This document shows positions 16,423 through 23,504 of a stretch of 64,000 nt of DNA, piece by piece; the first letter of the stretch is position 1; the number at the start of each line of letters is the position of its first letter. The position numbers and the translations under genes are program-made. The DNA comes from Paractinoplanes ferrugineus (GTDB lineage Bacteria; Actinomycetota; Actinomycetes; Mycobacteriales; Micromonosporaceae): assembly GCF_016862195.1 (NCBI RefSeq), contig NZ_BOMM01000032.1, positions 46,447 to 110,446 on the forward strand. Direction: 5' to 3'. Under the pieces are notes generated by a model. It saw only the letters and a program-made list of their open reading frames with translations, searched no databases and was not told where the DNA came from.

Positions 16423-17955
16423 TCAGACGGGCGTGACGCCGTGCCGGCGCCGGGAAAAACCGCGGTCCTTGTTGCGGGCGGCGGCAATGCGCCGGCCGAT
16501 CTCGGTACGGAGTTGAGCGGGCTCGACGACCACATCGACGACCAGCTCGCTGGCCAGCCGCATGATGTCGATGTCCTGCTCGTACTCGGCGCGGCGCGCG
16601 GCGACGAAGGCTCTCCGCTCCTCGTCGGTCGGCAGCGCGGCGATCTTGTTGGCGTAGACGGCGTTGACCGCGGCCTCGGCGCCCATCACCGCGATCTTGG
16701 CGGTGGGCAGCGCGATCGTGGCGTCCGGGTCGAACCCGGGACCGGCCATCGCATAGAGGCCGGCGCCGTAGGCCTTGCGGACCACCACGCAGATCTTCGG
16801 CACCGTGGCCTCGGAGATCGCGGTGATCATCTTGGCGCCGTGCCGGATGATGCCCTGCTTCTCGACGGCCGAGCCGACCATGAAGCCGGGCACGTCGGAC
16901 AGGAAGATCAGCGGCACGTTGAACGCGTCGCACAGCTGCACGAACCGGGCGGCCTTGTCGGCCGAGTCGACGAAGAGCACCCCGCCCTTGAACATCGAGT
17001 TGTTGCCGAGCACGCCCACGACCTCGCCGTCGAGCCGGGCGAACCCGACAGTCAACTCGCGCGCCCACAACGCGTGGATCTCGAAGAACGAACCCTCGTC
17101 GACCAGGCCTTTCACGTACCGTCGCATGTCGAAGGCCTGGCGCTCGCTGGCCGGCACCAGGGCGCCCAGATCGATCGACGCCGGGCTCTCGGAAGCCTGC
17201 GCCGCAGGCGGTTTCGCGGTCCAGTTGGCCGGCAGGTAGGACAGGTAGCGGCGGACCGTGTCGAGGGCCTCGGGCTCGGTCTTGCAGAGGAAGTGACCGA
17301 CGCCCGACTCGGCGCAGTGCACGCGCGCGCCGCCCATCGCCTCGAGCGTCGTCTTCTCGCCGGTGACCATCTCGACCATCCGGTCGGAGCCGAGGTACAT
17401 GCTGGCGTTGCCCTCGACCATGATCACGACGTCGCAGAACGCCGGGATGTAGGCCCCACCGGCGGCGGACGGGCCGAACAGCGCACACACCTGCGGGATC
17501 GAGCCGGAAGCCCGGACCTGGGTGTGGAAGATCTTGCCGGCACCCCGCCGGCCGGGGAACAGGTCGACCTGGTCGGTGATCCGCGCGCCGGCCGAGTCGA
17601 CCAGGTAGACCATCGGTACGCCGTACTCGTAGGCGCGCTCGATGATGCGGATGATCTTTTCGACCGTGCGGGCGCCCCAGGAACCGGCTTTGACCGTGGA
17701 GTCGTTGGCCATCAGGCAGACGTCGCGGCCGTCGATCCGGGCGGTTCCGGTGATCACACCGTCGGCCGGCAGGCCCTCGGCCAGACTGTTGGCATAGAGA
17801 CCGTCCTCGACGAACGAGGCCTCGTCGACCAGCAGGGCGATGCGCTCGCGGGCGAACAGCTTGCCCTTGGCCGCGTTGGCCGCGTGGTAGCGCTCCGCGC
17901 CGCCGGCCATCACCCGCTTGCGGACCTGGGCGAGCGACTCGTCGTCGATGGTCAA
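16423..17955 (-). CDS. liuB: Acyl-CoA carboxylase beta subunit (probable methylcrotonyl-CoA carboxylase)
   Basis: Carboxyltransferase half of a biotin-dependent carboxylase; predicted to carboxylate 3-methylcrotonyl-CoA. The product has 510 residues. The crotonase-fold N-domain has GVITGTARIDGRDVCLMAND and LVDSAGARITDQVDLFPGRR. The acyl-CoA/biotin oxyanion loops are FGPSAAGGAYIPAF and VVRKAYGAGLYAMAGPGF. The TTG start at 17953-17955 is chosen because GGGAGG lies 5 nt upstream; the open frame extends 14 codons beyond into the operator region. First gene of a two-gene unit with liuA, preceded by two TetR-type palindromes. The alpha subunit is 3.4 kb away. Confidence 0.88.
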   Translation of the reverse strand: MTIDDESLAQVRKRVMAGGAERYHAANAAKGKLFARERIALLVDEASFVEDGLYANSLAEGLPADGVITGTARIDGRDVCLMANDSTVKAGSWGARTVEKIIRIIERAYEYGVPMVYLVDSAGARITDQVDLFPGRRGAGKIFHTQVRASGSIPQVCALFGPSAAGGAYIPAFCDVVIMVEGNASMYLGSDRMVEMVTGEKTTLEAMGGARVHCAESGVGHFLCKTEPEALDTVRRYLSYLPANWTAKPPAAQASESPASIDLGALVPASERQAFDMRRYVKGLVDEGSFFEIHALWARELTVGFARLDGEVVGVLGNNSMFKGGVLFVDSADKAARFVQLCDAFNVPLIFLSDVPGFMVGSAVEKQGIIRHGAKMITAISEATVPKICVVVRKAYGAGLYAMAGPGFDPDATIALPTAKIAVMGAEAAVNAVYANKIAALPTDEERRAFVAARRAEYEQDIDIMRLASELVVDVVVEPAQLRTEIGRRIAAARNKDRGFSRRRHGVTPV

Positions 17956-18000
17956 CCGTGCCTCCCGGGAATCGACTCTGAACCTGAAAATCGGCAAAGC

Positions 18001-18032
18001 TGAACGAGCGTTCGGACCTGAACGATCGTTAG
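18001..18032. promoter_or_regulatory. Two tandem AACGNNCGTT palindromes upstream of liuB
   Basis: TGAACGAGCGTTCG (18001-18014) and TGAACGATCGTTAG (18019-18032), 45-77 nt before the liuB start. Their centres are 18 bp apart. The same core recurs upstream of the tetR gene at 23491, so this is the probable operator of that TetR protein. Confidence 0.7.
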
Positions 18033-18063
18033 GCTAGCGTATCCGAGAAGCGAACGACAACGA

Positions 18064-18101
18064 CGAACGGGAGCCTCCGCCGGCGCGGAGACTCCCGTTC
18101 G
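18064..18101. terminator. Strong hairpin between liuB and the chaplin-like gene
   Basis: Arms CGAACGGGAG and CTCCCGTTCG enclose a second GC stem. The T-rich run GTTTTGTT follows on the plus strand. Both flanking genes are on the minus strand, so it may act as a boundary element in either direction. The remaining sequence to 18250 shows nothing else. Confidence 0.55.
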
Positions 18102-18250
18102 TTTTGTTGCTACCGATGCCGTGGAGGGGCACCGGCTGTTACTCGACGCTCGAGGCGCCGCCAGGTCGCGCCCGGGACGGCGCTACCCGGTTTTCACCGC
18201 TGTCGCCGCTGAGGATTCGCCGGTGGGGCCGGCCCCGACCGACCTCGGAG

Positions 18251-19345
18251 TCAGCGCAGCGTGTCGAGCAGGCCCAGGCCGGCGAATCCGACGCCGTCCG
18301 AGACGCCCGCAACGGTCTGGGTGGCGCCGGCGACCTGGGCGCTCTCGTCCTTCTCGCCCCGGTCGCGGCCACCCGTGCTGCCGGTGTCGGAGCCGGCGGC
18401 CACCGGCTTCTGACCGCCGTAGCCGGGCGTGGCCGGCTTCTCGTCGCCGTAGCCGGTCTTGACCGGCTTCTGGCCGTTCTTGACCGGCTTGTCGTTGTTC
18501 TTGACCGGCTTGTCGTCGTTCTTGGCGGGCTTCTCATCGCCATAGCCGGTCTTGACCGGCTTCTGGCCGGTCTTGACGGGCTTCGGGTGGCCGTAGCCGG
18601 TCTTGACCGGCTTCTGGTGGCCATAGCCGGTCTTGACCGGCTTCTGGTTGCCATAGCCGTAGTCGTCAGCGGCCGGGTACTCGGCACCGTCGCCGCACAG
18701 GCAACTGCCGAGGCCGCTGTGACCGAAGCCGCTGTGACCGTAACGGCGGTTGGCGATGAAGTCCCAGTCGGGATCGTCGTTGAAGCACGCGGCGTTGCTG
18801 CCGGCCGAACCCAGGAAGCCGAGCGCGTTACCGCAGTAGTTCGTCGACAGGTCGATCGGAACAGCGATCGTGGTGCCGTTCAGGATGCCGTTGTTGGCGT
18901 GGCGCGGCCACCGGACCGGGGCCCGGTGACCGCGGAAGGTCCGGGCGGAACGGAACGCACCGCTGTTGCCGCACAGGGCGTGCGAGTTCGCACCGCCGAG
19001 GAGGGCGAACGAGTTGCCGCAGGCGTTGATCGGGGCGGTGATCGGGGCGAAGACCCGCGTCCCGTTCAGGATGCCGTTGTTGTTGCCGTTGCTCTGCCCG
19101 CCACTGCCGCTTTCGATGAAGTTCGCGCCGGCGGCGTGCGAGTCGGCGACACCGAGGATGCCCAGCGAGTTGCCGACGATGTTGGTCGGGACCTGGACCG
19201 GCACCGCGAGCTGGGTGCCGTTGAGGATGCCGTTGTTGTCGCCGCTCGACTGCCAGACGTCAGCGTTGGCCGTGCCCGGGGCGAACAGCAGGGCACCGGC
19301 GGCCAGGACACCGACGCTCAGAGTCTTACGAACCCATGTCTTCAT
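18251..19345 (-). CDS. Secreted chaplin-like protein with Lys/Pro repeat tail
   Basis: Surface-active, probably amyloid-forming hyphal coat protein. 364 residues. The signal peptide is residues 1-28 (KTLSVGVLAAGALLFAPG, cleavage after TANA). Three chaplin-like repeats follow, each starting NNGILNGT and containing a GNS/GNA core; two of them carry cysteines (INACGNSFALLGG; NYCGNALGFLG). The C-terminal 150 residues are a degenerate repeat of QKPVKTGYG, unusually basic and probably wall-binding or disordered. No LPXTG sorting motif. Start ATG at about 19343-19345; the open frame continues upstream but without a signal peptide. Chaplin assignment is by motif similarity, moderately sure. Confidence 0.75.
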   Translation of the reverse strand: MKTWVRKTLSVGVLAAGALLFAPGTANADVWQSSGDNNGILNGTQLAVPVQVPTNIVGNSLGILGVADSHAAGANFIESGSGGQSNGNNNGILNGTRVFAPITAPINACGNSFALLGGANSHALCGNSGAFRSARTFRGHRAPVRWPRHANNGILNGTTIAVPIDLSTNYCGNALGFLGSAGSNAACFNDDPDWDFIANRRYGHSGFGHSGLGSCLCGDGAEYPAADDYGYGNQKPVKTGYGHQKPVKTGYGHPKPVKTGQKPVKTGYGDEKPAKNDDKPVKNNDKPVKNGQKPVKTGYGDEKPATPGYGGQKPVAAGSDTGSTGGRDRGEKDESAQVAGATQTVAGVSDGVGFAGLGLLDTLR

Positions 19346-19637
19346 ATGAAAGATAGAGCCTTTCCAGAAATGTTTCGGCAGATTGTGTGACTTGTCGAGT
19401 CGAGGACTTCGCAGAACTGATTTCGGGCACAGCGGTGCCCTGGCTTCATTTGTGAATCCGCCCGGACGCCGCTTGCCGACATGCACCCATAGGCGCTTCG
19501 ATGCGATTGCGCGGAATTCAGGCGTGGATGATTCGCCGCTTGTTCGCAAGCGGTTCGGGAATCGCGCCGGGACGCGGACACCGAAGCGGTGCCGGCCGGT
19601 TCACCGGTGGTCGGGGCGGACCACCGGACGCCATCAC

Positions 19638-20333
19638 TCAGTCAGGTGAGACGGTCGGTGCCTCGGCGATCACGACCGGTTGCGCGACCGGCATCGACGG
19701 AGCAGCCGTCCGGACCGGCGCGATCACCGGTTCCTGCGGCGGCACGCCGGCCGGGCGCGCATGGGTGCCGACCAGATCGGGCTCAGAGCCGATCGCGTCG
19801 GTCACCGGGGGGACGATCTGGTGCCTCTCGGAAGCCGGTCCGCCGGTGCGGCGGGGTGGTCCGGCGACCTCTTGCAGGACCGTGTCGACACCACCGTCGG
19901 CGGCGGTGTCGACATCGGCCCCGTCGGCGTCGTGGGTGACCCCGCCGAGAGGCGCTGCCGGGCGCGTGAGCACCCGGTCCGGAACCTCCAGGACGTTGGC
20001 CACGACGTGTTGCGGATGGGCCGGTGAGACCTCCAGCGGCGGACGGGCCGCGGTACGGAGGCCGACGACCGGCGGGGTGACGTCGTCGAGAACCGCGTCG
20101 AGCGACGAGCCGGACGGCTCGTCGGCCCGGTCCGCGGCCTGCGCGGCGGCGCCGGTGAGCAGCCATGCCGCCCCGGCCAGACCACTGACTACGACCAGGC
20201 GCAGATCCCACCAGCTCCGCCGCCGCTCCGCCCCCTGGATGTGAGGCGGCAAGGGCCTGGACGCCGCGGTGGGCGACCCGGACGGCGACAGGTTCAGGGC
20301 GCGCAGCACGCGCTCGAATCCCCATCCCGTCAT
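19638..20333 (-). CDS. Hypothetical exported or membrane-anchored protein
   Basis: 231 residues, family not recognised. A cytoplasmic N-terminus (MTGWGFERVLRALNLSPSGS) is followed by one hydrophobic segment at about residues 45-67 (LRLVVVSGLAGAAWLLTGAA, then AQAADRAD), which could be a late signal peptide. The rest is Pro/Val/Asp-rich without cysteines, probably disordered. The ATG at 20331-20333 has GAGGGGCGG upstream. It lies between the chaplin-like gene and the HMG-CoA lyase gene, in the same direction. An envelope role alongside the chaplin-like protein is only a positional guess. Confidence 0.6.
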   Translation of the reverse strand: MTGWGFERVLRALNLSPSGSPTAASRPLPPHIQGAERRRSWWDLRLVVVSGLAGAAWLLTGAAAQAADRADEPSGSSLDAVLDDVTPPVVGLRTAARPPLEVSPAHPQHVVANVLEVPDRVLTRPAAPLGGVTHDADGADVDTAADGGVDTVLQEVAGPPRRTGGPASERHQIVPPVTDAIGSEPDLVGTHARPAGVPPQEPVIAPVRTAAPSMPVAQPVVIAEAPTVSPD

Positions 20334-20477
20334 CGGTTCCGCCCCTCGTCGTCTGATCGACCGGTGGCGGATCCGCCGTTTCCGGCGGCTCCAGCCACTC
20401 GTCATTGGTAACGAAGCGACCGGGCGAGGGTCACGCGAATAAATAGAAAAAGGGCCGTCGTAATAGTGCGGGCCGAA

Positions 20478-21353
20478 TCACACCAATCTGCTGCGGGGAC
20501 CCGCGCGCAGAACCCCGGACGGCAGGGTACGGCCGAGCAGTTTCTCCGCCATCTCGGCCGTTTCGATCATCCGGTCCAGGTCGATTCCGGTGGTCAGGCC
20601 CATGTCGTGGAGCATGTGCACGACCTCCTCGGTGGCCACGTTGCCGGAAGCGCCCGGAGCATAGGGACAGCCGCCGATCCCGCCGACACTCGCGTCGAAC
20701 TCGGTCACCCCGAGCTCCAGTGCGGTGAGGATGTTCGCCAACCCCGTACCTCTGGTGTTGTGGAAGTGCAGCAGGTCCGGACGGACGACCGAGAGAAGGT
20801 CACGCACCCGGCGCGGAGTTCCCATGCCGGTCGTGTCGCCGAAGGCGATCCGGTCCGCCCCGTCGGTGCGCACCCGGGCCACGATGCCCGCCACCCGGTC
20901 CGGGTCGATGTCGCCCTCGAACGGGCATCCGAAACTCGTCGCGACGATCACCTCCAGGGCCGCTCCGGCGTCGTGGACCAGCGGAATGAGTGCGGCGATG
21001 TCGTCGAGCGACTCCGATGTGGACCGATTGAGATTGCGGCGGTTGTGCGTGTCGCTCGCCGACACCACCACCTCGATCTCCCGGAAACCGGCGGCGATCG
21101 CCCGTTGCGCACCCTTGGTGTTCGGGATCAGCGCGGAGTAGCGAACGTTCGGATTCTTCCGCGCCTGCCGCCAGACCTCGTCGGCGTCGGCCATCTGCGG
21201 GATCGCCTTCGGGTGTACGAACGAGACCGCCTCGATGCGACCGACGCCGGTCTCGCTCAGCGCGTCGATCAGCCGGACCTTGGAGTCGGTGGGGATCGGC
21301 TCCTCGTTCTGCAGGCCGTCCCGGGGCGCCACCTCGCGAATGCTGATGTCCAT
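20478..21353 (-). CDS. liuE: Hydroxymethylglutaryl-CoA lyase
   Basis: Cleaves HMG-CoA to acetyl-CoA and acetoacetate, the last step of leucine degradation. 291 residues, a DRE-TIM barrel. The N-terminal IREVAPRDGLQNEE supplies the metal and base residues. FGDTTGMGTP and LLHFHNTRGTGLANIL carry the metal-binding histidines. SVGGIGGCPYAPGASGNVATEE contains the catalytic cysteine loop. The ATG at 21351-21353 has GAGG upstream and lies 5 nt after the biotin carboxylase stop, so the two are co-translated. All catalytic landmarks are intact. Confidence 0.93.
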   Translation of the reverse strand: MDISIREVAPRDGLQNEEPIPTDSKVRLIDALSETGVGRIEAVSFVHPKAIPQMADADEVWRQARKNPNVRYSALIPNTKGAQRAIAAGFREIEVVVSASDTHNRRNLNRSTSESLDDIAALIPLVHDAGAALEVIVATSFGCPFEGDIDPDRVAGIVARVRTDGADRIAFGDTTGMGTPRRVRDLLSVVRPDLLHFHNTRGTGLANILTALELGVTEFDASVGGIGGCPYAPGASGNVATEEVVHMLHDMGLTTGIDLDRMIETAEMAEKLLGRTLPSGVLRAGPRSRLV

Positions 21354-21358
21354 CGCGC

Positions 21359-22690
21359 TCACCTCATCCGCCCGACGATGCCGGTGTCGTAGTCGCCGCC
21401 CAGGAACTCGTCGTTCGCCAGCAGCTCGGCGAAGAACGGCAGGTTGTTCTTGGGGCCGGCGATCTGGAAACCGGCGACCGCCGCGCGCGCCTTGGCGAGC
21501 GCGTCGTCCCGATCGGCGCCGAAGACGATCAACTTGGCCATCAGCGAGTCGTAGAACGGCGTGACCGTGTTGCCCTCGACATAGCCGGAGTCGACCCGGG
21601 TGCCGTCGCCTGTCGGTTCCACCCACGTCGAGATCTTGCCGGGGCCGGGGAGGAAGCGCTTCGGGTCCTCGGCGTTGATCCGCAGCTCGATCGCGTGACC
21701 TGTGGTTTCGCCGAGCTCGAACGTCGGCGGCTCGCCCGACGCGATCCGCAGCTGCTGCTCGACCAGGTCGATGCCGTGGATGAGCTCGGTGATCGGGTGC
21801 TCGACCTGGAGGCGGGTGTTCATCTCGAGGAAGAAGAAGTCGCCGGTCGCCGGGTCGAGCAGGCACTCGACCGTGCCGGCGTTGCGATAGCCGACCGTCT
21901 CACCGGCCTTGACGGCCGCGGCCAGGAAACGCTTGCGCAGTTCCGGAGTCACCGCCGGGGAGGGGGCCTCCTCCACCAGCTTCTGGTTGCGGCGCTGGAC
22001 CGAGCACTCGCGCTCGCTGAGGGCGATCACCCGGCCGTCGGCCAGGCCGAGGATCTGAACTTCCACATGACGTACGCGCGGGAAGTATCGCTCGATCAGG
22101 ACCGAACCGTCGCCGAACATCCGCTCGGCGAACGCGCGAACCTTGTCGTACTCCCTGGTCAGGCTCTCCTCGTCGGCCGCCACCGCCATGCCCATGCCGC
22201 CGCCGCCCGCCGCCGCCTTGACCATCACCGGGTAACCGATGGTGGCCGCGGCCTCGATCGCGGCCTCGACCGTCGCCGCCGGGTCGTGCGTGCCCGGTGC
22301 GACCGGGACGCCCGCCTCGGCCATCAGGTTGCGTGCGTTGATCTTGTCGCCCATCGCCGTGATCGCATCGGCCGGCGGGCCGACCCAGATCAGCCCGTTC
22401 GCCTCGACGGCGCGGGCGAAGTCGGCGTTCTCGCTGAGGAAGCCGTAACCGGGGTGGATCGCCTGGGCGCCGGTCGACTTCGCGGCGGCCAGGATCGCCT
22501 CGGTGTTGCGGTAGCTCTGCGCCGGATTGGCCGGGCCGACACACACCGCCTCGTCCGCCTCGCTGACGAACGGCAGGTCGGCATCCGCCTCGGAGTGGAT
22601 CGCGATGGTGCGAATCCCGAGACGGTTGGCGGTGCGGATGATCCGGCGGGCGATCTCGCCCCGGTTCGCGACGAGCAGCGACTCGATCAT
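21359..22690 (-). CDS. Biotin carboxylase subunit lacking a biotinyl domain
   Basis: ATP-dependent carboxylation of biotin, presumably for the methylcrotonyl-CoA carboxylase formed with the beta subunit at 16423. 443 residues. The start is SLLVANRGEIARRIIRTANR. The ATP-grasp glycine loop is KAAAGGGGMGM, EAPSPAV follows, and the metal site is FFLEMNTRLQVEHPITE. The protein stops at about the end of the biotin-carboxylase domain. The BT and BCCP domains seen in typical 650-residue MCC alpha subunits are absent, and no AMKM-type biotinylation site occurs in the neighbours. A BCCP must come from elsewhere. Symbol left blank because of this. Confidence 0.9.
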   Translation of the reverse strand: MIESLLVANRGEIARRIIRTANRLGIRTIAIHSEADADLPFVSEADEAVCVGPANPAQSYRNTEAILAAAKSTGAQAIHPGYGFLSENADFARAVEANGLIWVGPPADAITAMGDKINARNLMAEAGVPVAPGTHDPAATVEAAIEAAATIGYPVMVKAAAGGGGMGMAVAADEESLTREYDKVRAFAERMFGDGSVLIERYFPRVRHVEVQILGLADGRVIALSERECSVQRRNQKLVEEAPSPAVTPELRKRFLAAAVKAGETVGYRNAGTVECLLDPATGDFFFLEMNTRLQVEHPITELIHGIDLVEQQLRIASGEPPTFELGETTGHAIELRINAEDPKRFLPGPGKISTWVEPTGDGTRVDSGYVEGNTVTPFYDSLMAKLIVFGADRDDALAKARAAVAGFQIAGPKNNLPFFAELLANDEFLGGDYDTGIVGRMR

Positions 22691-22758
22691 GGAGACCCTT
22701 CTGTCGACTTCGCCGGCCAGGGCGGTGGCCCGGCCGCTTGGACGGCTAGGCCTGGCTT

Positions 22759-22866
22759 GTGGCCGGCTTTCGCCAGTTGGTCTGTGTTCAGTGGCCGGCT
22801 CTCGCCGGTCGTTCTGTGCTCAGTGGCCGGCTTTCGCCGGTCGGTCTGTGTTCAGTGGCCGGTCAG
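22759..22866. repeat. 32-bp tandem repeat between the biotin carboxylase and tetR genes
   Basis: Three full 32-nt units (22759-22790, 22791-22822, 22823-22854), each starting GTGGCCGGCT and ending with TGT or TGC then TCA, plus a partial fourth (GTGGCCGGTCAG). Each unit carries a GCCGGC-type inverted repeat. The tetR stop codon is the TCA of the third unit. Confidence 0.85.
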
Positions 22867-23457
22867 AGCGTGGATCGTGGCCTCGCGCAGCAGGGCCGCC
22901 CGCCGCCGGCGGTCGACCTCGCCACCCAGGAACGGGGTCGAGTTCATCAGGCCGAAGGCGGAATGGGCGAGCACTCGCGCCTCGGCCGCCTGCAACTCGG
23001 GCCGCAGCTGTCCCAGCACACCGACCCACTCCTCCACATAGAGGCGCTGCAGGCGACGGATCTGGCGGCGCGGCTCGTCCGGCAGGCGGTCGAGCTCGTG
23101 CAGGTGCAGGGCGATGACGGCGGGGTTGGCCAGGGCGAACTCGACGTGGAAGTCGATCAGATCGCCGAGGGCGGCGCTCGCGTCGTCGGGATGCCGGGTG
23201 ACCCGGGCCTTGCCACCGTGCAGCAGGCCCTCACTGACCGGGATCAGCGCGGCCACCAGCATCGCCTCCTTGCCGGCGAAGTGGTGGTAGAGCGCCGGAC
23301 CGGTGACACCGGCGGCCGAGCCGATGTCGTCCATCGACACGCCGTGATATCCGCGCGCCGCGAACAGGCCCACCGCGATCTCGAGGATCTCGTCGCGGCG
23401 CGACCGGCGCCGGGGCGCGGGCGGCCCCGAGCGCTGCTGCTGATCAACCGTTGTCAC
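22852..23457 (-). CDS. TetR-family regulator of the liu/mcc genes
   Basis: 201 residues. An N-terminal basic arm is followed by the TetR DNA-binding domain (about residues 20-66: RRDEILEIAVGLFAARGYHG, DDIGSAAGVTGPALYHHFAG). The C-terminal ligand-binding part includes a LHLHELDRLPDEPRRQIRRL segment and probably senses an acyl-CoA. GTG start at 23455-23457. It lies upstream of the biotin carboxylase and HMG-CoA lyase genes. A palindrome with core AACGNNCGTT is 34 nt before it, and the same core appears twice before liuB, so it likely controls both blocks and itself. Confidence 0.9.
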   Translation of the reverse strand: MTTVDQQQRSGPPAPRRRSRRDEILEIAVGLFAARGYHGVSMDDIGSAAGVTGPALYHHFAGKEAMLVAALIPVSEGLLHGGKARVTRHPDDASAALGDLIDFHVEFALANPAVIALHLHELDRLPDEPRRQIRRLQRLYVEEWVGVLGQLRPELQAAEARVLAHSAFGLMNSTPFLGGEVDRRRRAALLREATIHALTGH

Positions 23458-23490
23458 GAGGCCACTTTAACCCGCTGTCAAGCAGCCGCC

Positions 23491-23504
23491 TTAACGGGCG
23501 TTCA
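23491..23504. promoter_or_regulatory. AACGNNCGTT palindrome upstream of tetR
   Basis: TTAACGGGCGTTCA, matching the two liuB sites (core AACGNNCGTT). It overlaps the stop codon of the neighbouring TPR gene, so the tetR promoter lies in the 44-nt gap. TTGACA is present on the minus strand at about 23475-23480. Confidence 0.65.

Noticed and set aside
20478..21866. 462-residue extended HMG-CoA lyase
   Set aside because: The upstream part is an out-of-frame shadow of the biotin carboxylase gene; a GAGG ribosome site marks the ATG at 21353.
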